From: Lepus europaeus
Lineage: Eukaryota; Chordata; Mammalia; Lagomorpha; Leporidae
Direction of reading: 5' to 3'
Length of the DNA stretch: 64,000 bases
Assembly: GCF_033115175.1 (NCBI RefSeq)
Contig: NC_084834.1
Location: 89,512,462 to 89,576,461 of the forward strand
In this document: positions 14,441 to 27,840 of the stretch, piece by piece
How the letters are laid out: every line of letters begins with the position of its first letter
How positions within the stretch are numbered: position 1 is the stretch's first letter
Position numbers and translations under genes: made by a program
Notes under the pieces: generated by a model
Database searches by the model: none
The model's input: the letters and a program-made list of their open reading frames with translations, nothing else
Told to the model about the DNA's origin: nothing

Positions 14441-14954
14441 CCAAATGACTGTGAACTAATGCCTGCAAATGTCTTCCTAAAATTGGATTAAGGCGTGGGT
14501 CCCCTGAGGAGGTGCTGAAAAATAGATACCAGCTAAGAAAGACTCCTGAGGGGATGAGGAGAGGAAGTGCACCCGCCCCTCCCTGCTTCCTGTCTCACAG
14601 GGGTCACTTAATGCAGATGGCCATTTACAGTGGGAGGTCCTTCCCTGATGGGGGGAGAAGGGGAGGGAGCTTCCAGGCTCAATTGAACCACTCCCACCAA
14701 CGGCTTCTTTTGAATTTGAGTATTTCACATGGCCAAGTTATAACCCTTACTTGACACACAGATATACTATGAAAACCAGGTGTCCTGAGATCAGCCGAAG
14801 GGTCAAGCTGCAGAACTCTAAATTCCTGGTTTTGGTTTTCTTGGTAGAGATATGGATGCTTGGGAATCCAAACTCCTACCCATGTTAGTGAGGAACAAAG
14901 GTTTGCTTTTATTTTCCAATTTTCTTCTTCAAGTGTGAGAGGCTTAAATTTAAA
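14441..14954. other. Unique sequence, nothing recognised
   Basis: Lies in the intron between PKD2-like exons 10 and 9. No conserved motif seen. Confidence 0.5.
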
Positions 14955-15210
14955 AAACAGCCACGATACACTGGTTCAAGTCCTGGCAGCTCCTTCCTAT
15001 CCAGCTCCCTGCTTTCCCTGCCTGGGAAAGCAATGGTGGATGGCCTGGGCCCTGGCACCCACATGGGAGGCCCAGAGGAAACTTCTGGCTCCTGGCTTCC
15101 GTCTGGCCCAGCCCTGGCTGTTGTGGCCATTTGGGGAGTGAACCCGTGGACAGAAGACCTCTCTCTTCCTCTCTCTGTAACTCTGCCTTTTAAAAAAATA
15201 AAATCAATCT
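14955..15210 (+). repeat. C-SINE, 5'-truncated
   Basis: It starts at GGTTCAAGTCCTGGCAGC and runs to CTCTGCCTTTTAAAAAAAT; the tRNA-like head is missing. Confidence 0.8.
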
Positions 15211-15227
15211 ATAAAAAAGAGTAGCCA

Positions 15228-15572
15228 GGGCCGGCGCCGCGGCTCACTAGGCTAATCCTCCGCCTTGCGGCGCCGGCACACCGGGTTCTAGTCCCGGTCG
15301 GGGCGCCGGTTCTGTCCCGGCTGCCCCTCTTCCAGGCCAGCTCTCTGCTGTGGCCAGGGAGTGCAGTGGAGGATGGCCCAAGTCCTTGTTCCCTGCACCC
15401 CATGGGAGACCAGGAGAAGCACTTGGCTCCTGCCATCGGATCAACGCGGTGTGCCAGCCGCAGCGCGCCTACCGTGGCGGCCATTGGAGGGTGAACCAAC
15501 GGCAAAAGGGAAGACCTTTCTCTCTGTCTCTCTCTCACTGTCCACTCTGCCTGTCAAAAAAAAAAAAAAAAA
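15228..15572 (+). repeat. C-SINE, young, with target duplication
   Basis: GGGCCGGCGCCGCGGC to CTCTGCCTGTC plus poly(A). The flank AAAAAAGAGTAGCCA occurs at 15,213-15,227 and again ending at 15,587. Confidence 0.95.
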
Positions 15573-15587
15573 AAAAAAGAGTAGCCA

Positions 15588-16415
15588 TGATACTTGCACA
15601 CAGCAAGACTCAAATGGACACGTGTGCTATTCATGACCTTTTCACTTTTTCATTAAAGGATAGGTAATAATCAGTAAACACTTTACATCAACCAAAAATA
15701 CCTGGACTGACTTTGGTAATATGACACTGGATAAATGAAAATGTGATTATTTACTTCACCTATTACAAATGATCATTGGAGAATTTATTGAAAATGGAAA
15801 CAATTTTGTTATTTTCTTCAGATGACAGTTCACATGAAGAAAGTTGTAAATGTGAGTGTATAAATGAAAATCACCGCCTAAGTTAAGCTGACTTAATTTA
15901 ATACCACCTGAGTGTCCAGATGAACATATGAATGTTAAGACAAAGAACAAACATCTTTAAAAAAACTCAGATCACTTAGAGCAAAAGATGTTAATTTTTA
16001 CCAAATTGAGAGTAAAATAATTTTTATAAAATAATTTTTAAAGCAACTTCCATTCAGTTAGGTTTGTAGAGTTAATATTTGAGTATTCTATGTAGGCAGT
16101 CTCTCGACGTGTGAACTATGCCTAAGTTAGAAAATTCACTTTGACATGTAAAGTATCCACTTAAACACTACTCTGGACATCCTGGACCTCAGCTGACTTT
16201 GTTAGTTCCTGTTTTCTAAAGAGAAAAGAAGAAGCAGAAAACTGCCGAGTCATGCTAGCAACAAATGAAAATGCTGACACGTGTGCTGAAGGAGAAAAGC
16301 ATGTGAGCATATCTGACTTTTGAGAAAAGCACTATTTCGGGTAACTATAAATTTGTACTTGACCTATTTTTTGTTTTTGCATTGTATACATATATGGCAA
16401 AAAGAAAGCCCACTG
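15588..16415. other. Unique intronic sequence
   Basis: AT-rich, no exon or repeat signal. Confidence 0.5.
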
Positions 16416-16429
16416 AAAAGACTTTTTTT

Positions 16430-16770
16430 TTTTTATTTTTGACAGGCAGAGTGGACAGTGAGAGAGAGAGACAGAAAGGAAGGTCTTCCTTTTGCCATTG
16501 GTTTACCCTCCAATGGCCGCTGTGGCCAGCGCGCTGTGGCCGGCGCACCGCGCTGATCCGATGGCAGGAGCCAGGTGCTTCTCCTGGTCTCCCATGGGGT
16601 GCAAGGCACAAGGACTTGAGCCATCCTCCACTGCACTCCCTGGCCACAGCAGAGAGCTGGCCTGGAAGAGGGGCAACCAGGACAGAATCCGGCGCCCCGA
16701 CCGGGACTAGAACCCGGTGTGCTGGCGCCGCAATGCGGAGGATTAGCCTGTTGAGCCACGGTGCCGGCCC
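16430..16770 (-). repeat. C-SINE, young, with target duplication
   Basis: Poly-T and GACAGGCAGAGTGGAC, ending CCACGGTGCCGGCC. AAGACTTTT is duplicated (right copy 16,771-16,779). It lies about 180 bp from PKD2 exon 9, in the intron between exons 9 and 10. Confidence 0.95.
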
Positions 16771-16823
16771 AAGACTTTTAACACTGCTTAGCAACAAAAT
16801 GTAAAATAAAACAAGTTTTCTCA

Positions 16824-18104
<1,281 letters not shown>

Positions 18105-19145
18105 AAGAAAGCAGTGAGAGCGGCAAGATGGCAGAATAGGAAGGGAGCACACTGATAGTCTGGGAAGAGACAGTTTAATAAAAGTGAAGATACTGCAGGT
18201 TCAAGGAAGAGTAGAAGAAGAAACAGCAGAGGAAACTCTTCCGGAACTAGTGATTCACAGTGGATCTGCGTGGAGAGTGTGGGAGCCCACAATTCGGGAC
18301 TCCAGCAGCAGAATCAACACACCAGCGCTAGAACGTGAGGTGAGCCAAACCTCAATAGCCTGAGACACCGGCAGGCAAGCAGAAAGAGGAGACTAGAGGG
18401 AACAAGGCTTGAAACCCTGTGGGGGAAAGTTCACCTGGCTAACTAGAAGAGAGAGGAAAAAAAAAGTAACCAATACAGACACGAGTTTCTCTCTCTCCGC
18501 TCACCTCCCAAAGGCGAGCAAGACAAAGAGCAGGCGCCGTTTTGGACATACGTCATAAGCGGGGTGACCTGAGTCAGGACTGCACCTGCCCTCAGCCAAT
18601 AGAAAAACCTGACTGGGGGGGGGGGTGAAATAACTGATTAGGACCTAGTGAATGTGTGGTGCTAATGAACTATGACTGAAAAAAGAGACGGTGGGGGAGA
18701 GAACTCACAGTATTCACATGAGTACTCTCCAGAGAGGCTACAATTCGGTAACCTTGGCAACCCAGTGGGAGTCTGCAGGAGAATTGGAACCCACACTGAG
18801 GGCACCACAGATTCCCTGTATAGTCCTTGGGAAAGAGCTTCCGATCTCTGGCTCCTGTGGGTATATCATTCGCCTGCTAACTACCTCCAATTCCGCTCAG
18901 CTATGTGGAATTACTTCCCTTTTGAATCAAAAAAAGAAAGAACGGAAGAGAGATTTACCACGCCTAACCTGGGAGCATCACCTTTGGCACACCTTAACCC
19001 TGAGGAACCAAACAGAACTCTCAGGACACACCCATTTCAAGCCTCTAAGGCTCCATCAAAAGCAGACAGTCCACTTAATACAGTCATAATATAACAAGAA
19101 AAAACACCAAAGTGAGGGAAGGAGAATCCAAAGAATATCTCCACA

Positions 19146-20087
19146 ATGCCAAGCAACAAACGCAAAAACTGAGAAAACAAGAACAAGGATGACACTATGA
19201 CACCCCCAAATGCACAAGGCACCCCAAGCCAAGATTATGAAGATGATGAGATGGAAGAAATGCAAGATACGGATTTCAAAAAGTTTATGATAAGAACAAT
19301 TAGAAGTGTTCAAAAACAAATGCTTGAGCTACGGAATTCCTTACTGGACAGGATAGAAAATCTCCTTTGAGAAAATGAAATCTTAAGGAGGAATCAAAAT
19401 GAAACGCAGAAACTAGTAGAACAGGAAAGTGTGATAGTGAAGAAAAATCAAAATGAAATGAAGAACTCAATAGATTAAATGAAAAACACATTAGAGAGCC
19501 TTAAAAACAGAGTTAGTGAAACAGAAGAGAGAATATCAGACTTATAAGACAGAGCACAGGAAAGTATATAGTCAAACCAAAGAAAAGAAGAGGAAATTAG
19601 AAATCTAAAAAATATTGTTGGGAATCTACAGGATACTATTAAAAAACCCAACATTCGGGTTCTAGGAGTTCCTGAAGACATGGAGAGAGAGAAAGGATTA
19701 GAAGGCCTTTTTAGTGAGATACTAGCAGAGAACTTCCCGGGTTTGGAGAAGGACAGAGACATCCTAGTACAGGAAGCTCATAGAACCCCTAGTAAACATG
19801 ACCAAAAGAGATCCTCACAATGACACATAGTAATCAAACTCACCACAGTGAAACAAAAAGAAAATATTCTAAAATGTGCAAGAGAGAAACGTCAGATTAC
19901 TCTCAGAGGATCTCCAATTAGACTCACAGCAGACTTCTCATCAGAAACCCTACAAGCTAGAAGGGAATGGCGAGACATAGCCCAGGTACTAAGACAGAAA
20001 AACTGCCAGCCCAGAATATTATATCCTGCAAAGCTCTCATTTGTGAATGAAGGTGAAATAAAACCTTTCACAGCAAACAGAAATTGA
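19146..20087 (+). pseudogene. L1 ORF1 (RNA-binding protein), several in-frame stops
   Basis: From ATG 19,146 to TGA 20,087 the frame is continuous (314 codons) but broken by about seven stop codons, the first at codon 9. L1 ORF1 encodes the trimeric RNA chaperone that packages L1 RNA. Visible parts are an acidic N-terminus, a heptad-rich coiled coil (LRNSLLDRIENLL onwards), the RRM start (IRVLGVPEDMEREKGLEGLF) and the C-terminal domain (KENILKCAREKRQITLRG, QPRILYPAKLSF). The absence of frameshifts and the modest number of stops indicate a moderately old copy. Confidence 0.85.
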
Positions 20088-20253
20088 AAGAATTTGTCGC
20101 CACTCGTCCATTCCTGCAAAAGATGCTTAAAGATGTGTTACACAGAGAAACACAGAAACACGGTCATCAATATGAAAGAAGGTAAAGGAAGGAAACCTCA
20201 CAGCAAAAGATCACAGGGAATTCAAAGTATATATTAGAAAATATCTTTGGTAA

Positions 20254-20470
20254 ATGGGAGGGCAAAGTTACTCCTTATCAATAGTCACATTGAACATTAA
20301 TGGCCTGAACTGTCCAGTTAAAAGACACAGATTGGCTGACTGGGTTAAGGAACAAAACCCATCTATTTGCTGCTTACAAGAAACACATCTTTCCAACAAA
20401 GATGCATACAGACTGAAAGTGAAAGGCTGGAAAAAGATATGCCATGCCAGCATAAATGAAAAAAGCTCAG
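20254..20470 (+). pseudogene. L1 ORF2 5' stub (endonuclease N-terminus)
   Basis: ATG 20,254 opens the apurinic-type endonuclease domain: LSIVTLNINGLN with the metal-site Asn, then SICCLQETHLSNK with the catalytic Glu. The reading stops one codon after 20,470, where ORF2 sequence ends and unrelated 3' module begins. The reverse transcriptase and Cys-rich domains are absent. The last ORF2 bases are AGCTCAG, and the codon broken here is the glycine that starts the next endonuclease strand in the family. Confidence 0.85.
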
Positions 20471-23045
20471 GCTAAAATTTGTGTTACCTTATTTAAAATG
20501 TTATCCTAATTGTGTTACTAGACATGATAGTTATCTTAATGAGAAAGCCCCAGAGGCCTAAAGGGTTAACTACTTGTATAATCCTACAGGTGCTTTCAAA
20601 AATACTGTGAAGTAAGCAAGTGCCTCTTGTTGGTTGATGAGTTTATAATTTTAAACATGGCAACTTAAAGTCTTTTGTCATCCACAGTTATATATGATTT
20701 GCTGCTCATAAAACTAAAGCATTGTTGGTTCTGTGTTTAGCTGTCCTGCTATAGGTTCCTATGGACTTTTTCCAGCCACTTCTATTGTATTAAGTACTTT
20801 GGGATGGCTCTGTAAACAGATGAAGCCAATAATGTATTAACAGTACCAACTGAGAGAAAGTATGGTTAACTGAGGTTACTAAAAACAAAAAGCAATTGAA
20901 ATCATTGGCAATTTACAGAAAGAGTTTAAAGACTTTAAAAGCTATTATTAAAATTGCTATATTGATCTATTATGTTAGGCTATATGTGTGTACATATTGT
21001 ATGTCCACATGGGAAAATTTTATTAAGAGTTTTATTTTAATTGGCTTATAGATAAGATTGCCCATAAATTTAAGCTGCTAAGATTAATCAAAGATACATT
21101 TTAATTCGTGGGACCTGAATCTCTGTATTATATGTTTTAAGCTTGTTGGTAGAAAGAAACTAAAAACATTTTATATGTTTGTGCTTAAGTCTAATGGTTA
21201 AACAAACTACACCATGTTAGATTTTTTTTTTTTGACAGGCAGAGTGGACAGTGAAAGAGAGAGACAGAGAGAAAGGTCTTCCTTTTGCCATTGGTTCACC
21301 CTCCAATGGCCGCCGTGGCTGGCGTGCTGCAGCTGGCGCACCGCACTGATCTGAAGGCAGGAGCCAGGTGCTTATCCTGGTCTCCCAGTGGGTGCAGAGC
21401 CCAAGCACTTGGGCCATCCTCTACTGCACTCCCGGGCCATAGCAGAGAGCTGGCCTGGAAGAGGGCAACCGGGACAGAATCCGGTGCCCCGACCAGGACT
21501 AGAACTTGGAGTGCCGGCGCCACAAGGCGGGGGATTAGCCTGTTGAGCCATGGCACCGGCCACCATGTTAGATATTTAAGAGGTGTTTTCAAATACATGA
21601 TTCTTAAAATTTATAGAAGGCATTGGATCTTCTGGTAAATGTTTTCTTAAGTTGTTATCTAATGGTTGAAACTGTTTGCTAAGTTTCATGTGATATTGCT
21701 ATTGTCAGCAAGCAATCTAGGACTTGTTCCCTCATTTCTCTATTCTAAGCCCAACTTGTTCTTTCATTTCTCTATTCTCTTCAAGGTAGGAAACTAATTC
21801 TATTATGAAGGAATCTGTAGGATGCACAATTTAATCTTTAGACCTTATAAAAGAGATGGCTAACATTTTTCTGTAATAGCATAGCCAAAATAAGAGCTTA
21901 AATTATAATTTCATAGCTAGATTTACTTTGCCATCAGCGAAGTAAACAGTAAGTAGAAAAAACCTCCCTTTCAGACCAAAGGGAAAGAAAGTTTTAAAGT
22001 GAGAATATAATTTTCCTCATGGGCATTGTCTACCTTAGAAAAACTACTACAGAACATGCCTGTGACTATAGACTTGTAGTTTAGGCCACCGAAGATTAGA
22101 TATGGTACTTGGGCACTCCCTTGACTTGCATCCTCTGGTCTGCTTTAACACAAACCAGGAGGAAAAGAAAGCTAGGCAAAAGAAGCAATGGGTGGCAGGC
22201 CTATTAATGGCTGATCTGTACAGTGATCTGCCCTCAAGGAGACCCAACAGGCCAGTCCACTGCAGTGGCTTTCAATGTGGTAAGCCTGGGCTTCAGCAGA
22301 AGTCAGCTTGTGAAGAGCCCTGGCAGCTCTGCCAAGAGTTGGATCACTGGAAATGAACCTGCCCTGGAGTCGAAGGATGCCCAGGTCAGAGCCACAGATC
22401 TTATTGGCTCTAAGCTGAAAAGCCCTTAACTCAGCCCAGCTTCCAAAGTGACTACTGCAGCTGAGAGGACGGCCAAGTAGGGTCAGCAACATTGCAGGCA
22501 GAACTGTAAATGTCTTGTTAGAGATGCCACCTGCCTTTACCTGGCCAGCTCTCCTCCCAGGCCAACTAAGTAATGAAAGTCAACAGGGTGCCTTACCCCA
22601 GGAGGTTCACACCTCCCTTAGGATGTACCCCATGTGAAGAGATAGATGGGTCTGGGCCTCTTAACTTGCAAGGCCTAAAGCCCACCAGATTATTATCAAG
22701 CCCCTTCTGTCAGGTTCTATTTGCCTCTAAATCAGAAAACTTAATTGTAGCTTAGACAGCACCTTTCTTAGCTCCTCTATTAATGACTCTGTCCTTTGTT
22801 CTAGACCCTGTCTAGTGCACTTGGGCCTCATTCCTTCATAATCATAACCTCTACTCTACCACCAATGGCTCTACTCCCAACCTGTGTGTACTGATGGTCC
22901 TCTTCCCCACTTAATGCTGTATAATTGTTCAAAATTTCTCTACAGACAAACCCCTCTACCTACAAAAGATGAGTGACTTTTCTCCCAGTCTTAGCTGGAA
23001 TCAGCTTTCCGGTCTGTTGGGTATTCCCCAATAAACACTTTCCCT
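20471..23045 (+). repeat. Long 3' module of the L1 insertion, with retrovirus-like zinc knuckles
   Basis: From 21,142 on, this module is repeated in inverted orientation at 11,050-12,478. It includes a gag nucleocapsid-like reading at about 22,102-22,440: a CxxC followed by ACEEPWQLCQELDHWK and a downstream CP, resembling one or two CCHC knuckles. Its right end has AATAAA at 23,030 followed by CACTTTCCCT and about 27 A, a polyadenylated end inside the larger insertion. There is no intact ORF longer than about 85 codons. Confidence 0.6.
21223..21560 (-). repeat. C-SINE nested in the L1 insertion
   Basis: Poly-T and GACAGGCAGAGTGGAC to GGCACCGGC. CACCATGTTAGAT flanks both sides (21,210-21,222 and 21,561-21,573), and the interrupted sequence is continuous in the inverted copy at about 12.4 kb, giving an empty-site reference. 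Confidence 0.95.
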
Positions 23046-23071
23046 AAAAAAAAAAAAAAAAAAAAAAAAAA

Positions 23072-23568
23072 GAGGGAGGTGCCTTTCTCTGAAGGGAGGA
23101 GAGAACTTCCACTTTGACTATGACCTTGTCTAAATATGATCAGAGTCGGCGAACTCGGAAGGCTTCCATAGACTTGGCAACTCATGACGGGCGCCTAGGG
23201 TGGTTACTGGCGCCATAGAGTGTCAATTTGTTGGGTCAACAACAGGAGTCACTGTGCACTTGCTCCTCATGTGGGATCTCTGTCCTTAATGTGCTATACA
23301 ATGTGATTTAATGCTATAACTAGTACTCAAACAGTATGTTTCACTTTGTGTTTCTGTGTGGGTGCAAACTGTTGAAATCTTTACTTAATATATACTAAAT
23401 TGATCTTCTGTATATAAAGAGAATTGAAAATGAATCTTGATGTTAGTGCAGAGGGAGCGGGAGAGGGGAGGGTTGTGAGTGGGAGGGAAATTATGGGGGG
23501 GGAGAAGCCATTGTAATCCATAAGCTGTACTTTGGAAATTTATATTCATTAAATAAAAGTTAAAAAAA
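23072..23568 (+). repeat. Lagomorph L1 3'UTR tail
   Basis: The segment starting GGGAGGTGCCTTTCTCTG runs to AATTTATATTCATTAAATAAAAGTT plus poly(A). It matches the tails at 7,204-7,896 and, in reverse, 10,530-10,980. It includes the GGAAGGCTTCCATAG and CAACAGGAGTCACTGTGCAC landmarks of this family and a G-rich tract before the poly(A) signal. Confidence 0.85.
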
Positions 23569-23623
23569 AAGAAAGCATTGACGTCTGTGACCAAGTTTTT
23601 CTTCTTAATTCCATAGATACTTA

Positions 23624-23827
<204 letters not shown>

Positions 23828-24108
23828 TCAGCATGTGAGCAATTCACAAAATGTAGTCTACACATACAGTGCACTTTTCTTTAGCTCTGGAAAGCAATGG
23901 AATTCTGTCACATGTGACACAGCTCTAGGTAAACATCCTGGTGGAAGAGCACATGGGGATCTTAGAAGTCAAGTCACAATCCCTGCCTCAAAGGACTTAA
24001 TTGCAAAGTTTCTGGGGCAAGATACCTCCAAGCAAAACACTAAACACAACAGCCTGAGTCACATGTTGGAGGATTTCTATACTTTTACCTAATGAAAATT
24101 TCTAGAGT

Positions 24109-24430
24109 TTTTTTTTTTTTTTTTAAGACTTATGTATTTGAAAGGCAGAGTTACAGAGGGAGAAGGAGATAACAGATTTTCCATCTGTTAGCTCACTGTT
24201 AAAGTGGCTGCAACAGCCAGGACTTTGCCAGGCTGAAACCAGCAGTCCCAACCAGGTCTCCCATGTGGGTGCAGTGTCCTAAGCACTTGGGTCACCATCT
24301 GCTGCCTTTCCAGGGGCATTAGCAAGGAGCTGAATCAGAAGCACAGCAGCTAGGACTCAAACAGGTGCCAATATGGGGTGCTGGCTATGCAGGCGGCAGC
24401 CTAACCTGCTATGTGACAAAACCATCCCCA
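24109..24430 (-). repeat. C-SINE, older
   Basis: Poly-T, AAGACTTATGTATTTGAAAG, GCAGAGTTACAGAGG, and a decayed head near ATGTGACAAAACC. Confidence 0.8.
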
Positions 24431-24704
24431 TCTAGTTTTTTTTTTTTTATAAATTGTCTCTGGCCACAATGAAAAAAAATTTGAGGGTGGTTGTAACAAC
24501 ATGACTTATCAGAAGTCCTATTCATTTGAGATTTTGATTGTTATTACTTTATATGCTGAAGGCTTGATGTGTTTAGTGATAGCATCTCTTGAATAAGCAC
24601 CTCGCTGGATAAACAACATGAGAGGCACAGGATAAGGTCTAGGCCCTTTCAGAAACCTCAGGCCTTCAAGAAGCAAATAATAAGTCAGGAAAGCACTTTC
24701 TAGA

Positions 24705-24905
24705 AGAGTGCTGCTCCAAAGAACTTTCTGTGCTGATGGAAATATTCTATAGTTCCATTGTCTAATACATTAGTCACTAGCTACATGGACACTGAACACT
24801 TAAAATATGGCTGGTGGGATTGGGCAACTAAAGTTTTAATTGAATGTAATCTTAAATTTCAATTATTGCAAGTGGCTGGCAGCTACTGTCTGAATGGCAT
24901 AATCA
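24705..24905 (+). mobile_element. Old DNA-transposon fragment (hAT/Charlie-like)
   Basis: The segments GTGCTGCTCCAAAGAACTTTC, TTAGTCACTAGCTACATGG and ACTTAAAATATGGCTGG match the general form of a widespread mammalian non-autonomous DNA transposon. It is diverged, and the family name is uncertain. Confidence 0.4.
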
Positions 24906-25389
24906 TAGAATAGGCTGAGCGGCTGTCAGCTGCCCCAGAATTACTATAGTCCTGCACCTCCAGAATTGAGGCTCATTGTGTACGAATGTCCCAGCCTTTC
25001 ACACACATGGATACAAACAACATGTCCTGGGAAAAGAAGGAAATGAGTAAGAGACTACCCAGAGAAGTCTGTCCCAACCTCAGTCCTAGGTAAAGCTTCC
25101 CTCAGTCTCACCTGGAAAGAGGCATCTTTCTAGCAAGCACAGCATCTCTTCCTCTCCTCCAGGAGATCCCGCCCCTTCTCTCTAGCTCCCTTTCCTTCAT
25201 CTGGTCACCCCCTATCAGGTGACAGTGGCACCTGCCACTGTTTCAGAGTAGCCTGGGACTCTAGGCTCAGCTGTCACACATTTGCTACAAAAGCAAATTC
25301 AAGTCTTACAATGTTTTATGTGACTCATGGTAATACAAAGAGAGAGAGAAAAAAAATAACAAATCCAGAACATGACATCTGTAAGTTAC
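24906..25389. other. Unique intronic sequence beside exon 7
   Basis: Nothing recognised apart from a short GA stretch at about 25,340. Confidence 0.5.
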
Positions 25390-26099
<710 letters not shown>

Positions 26100-26185
26100 A
26101 ACCAGTGGATGGACTCTGACTCTCTCTCTCTCTCTCTCCCTCTCTCTGTCACTCTTGCAAATAAATAAAATAAATCTTTAAAAAA
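26100..26185 (+). repeat. C-SINE 3' tail fragment
   Basis: CCAGTGGATGGACTCTGACTC, CT-rich tract and GCAAATAAATAAAATAAATC. Confidence 0.6.
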
Positions 26186-26925
26186 TAAAAATATACATGC
26201 AAATGACCCATTCGCAGATGAAAAATGTTTAACTTCATTGGTCATTAGGGAAATGCAAATAGAAACCGTGATGAGATGCCACTTCATATCTACTTTGATG
26301 GCTATGACCAAATCAATGGAAAACAGTCAGTGTTGAAGATGAGGAGAAACTGGACTCCTTGTGTTTTGCTGATGGGAGTGGAAAATGGTGCAGCTATTTT
26401 GAAAAACAGTTTGGAGTTCTTCCAAAGGTTCAACATGGAGCTAACATGTGACTCGGTGATTCCACTCCTAGGTATATAACCAACAAAAAGGAAACTGCTT
26501 TATTCCTAATGATCAAGAAGTGGGAACAGTCCAAATGCCTGTCAACTGATGAATGAATGAATGAATGAACAAAAAATAGTCTATTTGTACAATGGAGTAT
26601 AATTTGGTCATCAAAAGAAACACTGATTCAGATCCCGGTTTGGATGAACCCTGAAAGCATGATGCTAAGTGAAAGAAGACAGACAGAAAATGTCACCTAG
26701 CGCATGCTTTCATTTATCTGAAATGTCCAGAGCAGGCAAATCCCAAGACAGAAAGTAGGTCAGTGATTCCCAGGGCTGGGAGAAGAGGGCGATTGGGAAT
26801 GGCTGCTAATGTTGGAAAGTTTCTCTTGGGGGGAGGTAACAAAAATATTATGAAATTAGATTATGTTGATGATGGTATAACTCTGTGAATACAATAAAAA
26901 TAACTGAATTAAAACAAAAGGAAAC
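26186..26925 (+). mobile_element. Old mammalian L1 3' end (L1M type)
   Basis: This has typical 3'-end landmarks of ancient mammalian L1: GATGAGATGCCACTTCA, GGTATATAACC, GGATGAACCCTGAAAGCATG, ATGCTAAGTGAAAGAAG, TGAAATGTCCAGA, and an AATAAAA near the end. It is diverged and has no coding capacity. Confidence 0.8.
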
Positions 26926-27721
26926 TTATACTCTAGTGAAGATCAGATAAATGCACCAACTGAGTAATACATGTCCCCTAACTCACGACCACACAACTTC
27001 TCACATTTCTTTGGTCCTGGGCTATGCAACCACATCCAAGGGCACACCAGTCCCTTTAGCCGACTGTCACTGAATTAAGGGACATGTGTAGACAGTCTGG
27101 CGGTTAATCATAACCTTGCTCCCAAGTGAGATGGGAATCTGCAGAGGGTGGCCTGTAACAGGTGCTCTGACCTTTGCAGCCTACTGCGTCTCTCTGCCCT
27201 TGGATGACGGCCAAAGACTGCAGGCCAGACCTGCACCCCAGGCGACTGCCACAGAAATGACCTGTGTGGCTGGGAATCACAGCTAAAATGATAACCTTAC
27301 CATCTGCCTTTCCTGTGAAGGAATTCCAGAGGCCATACTGTATTTCTATGCTGGGATAATTTCTGTGACTCTCTGGGCTACACAAAAAATGTTTTTCTAC
27401 ATAGATTTAGCTGAGGGGGCTGAAGACGCCAGCCTGATTAAGTGACTTCAGTAACAACCTTTGCCCAACTCTCATAGGTACAATTTGTTATCTCGTCCAG
27501 TTGTTTTCACTCTGCACAGGACAAATGTTTATACAAATATGGAACATTTGGAACAGCATTAATACAAGTTCACTACATTTCCCTGAGAATCTTCCTCCAA
27601 ACAGAAAAGGAGAGAAAAGAGAAGAGGAAAGAGATGTTGTGAGCATTCAAGCTGTTGAATCCTGATTTTTCTTTGAGATTCTCACCCCTAGCTACAACAG
27701 AACTCTCTCTCTGTACAAGAC
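26926..27721. other. Unique intronic sequence
   Basis: No exon or repeat recognised. Confidence 0.5.
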
Positions 27722-27840
27722 ATAAGCTTTTTAGGGCAAGAATTTTGGTTACTTCATGCATTCCTATATTCCCAAAACCTAGATCAGAGCCAAGTTCATT
27801 GCAGATGCTCAGAAAACATTCACTGAATGAACGGCTGAGT
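27722..27840 (+). repeat. L2 LINE 3' fragment
   Basis: TTTTTAGGGCAAGAATTTTGG, then TTCCCAAAACCTAGATC and GCTCAGAAAACATTCACTG followed by AATGAACG, the typical 3' end order of L2. Confidence 0.55.

Larger units (their letters stand above)
18114..23568 (+). mobile_element. LINE-1 insertion lacking most of ORF2, with a long 3' module
   Basis: One insertion is bounded by the repeat AAGAAAGCA at 18,105-18,113 and 23,569-23,577. In order it has an L1 5'UTR (starting GAGAGCGGCAAGATGGCAG), ORF1, the first 217 bp of ORF2, an abrupt junction at 20,470/20,471, a long 3' module of about 2.5 kb, an L1 3'UTR tail ending AAATAAAAGTT, and poly(A). A SINE (21,223-21,560) was inserted later. It lies between PKD2 exons 9 and 8, antisense to the gene. 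The shared duplication shows that the 5' and 3' parts arrived together, so the ORF2 gap most likely existed in the RNA or the master copy. Confidence 0.8.

Noticed and set aside
18672-19094. Two overlapping open frames of 140 and 132 codons
   Set aside because: They lie in the L1 5'UTR in different frames; no conserved domain and no support for translation.
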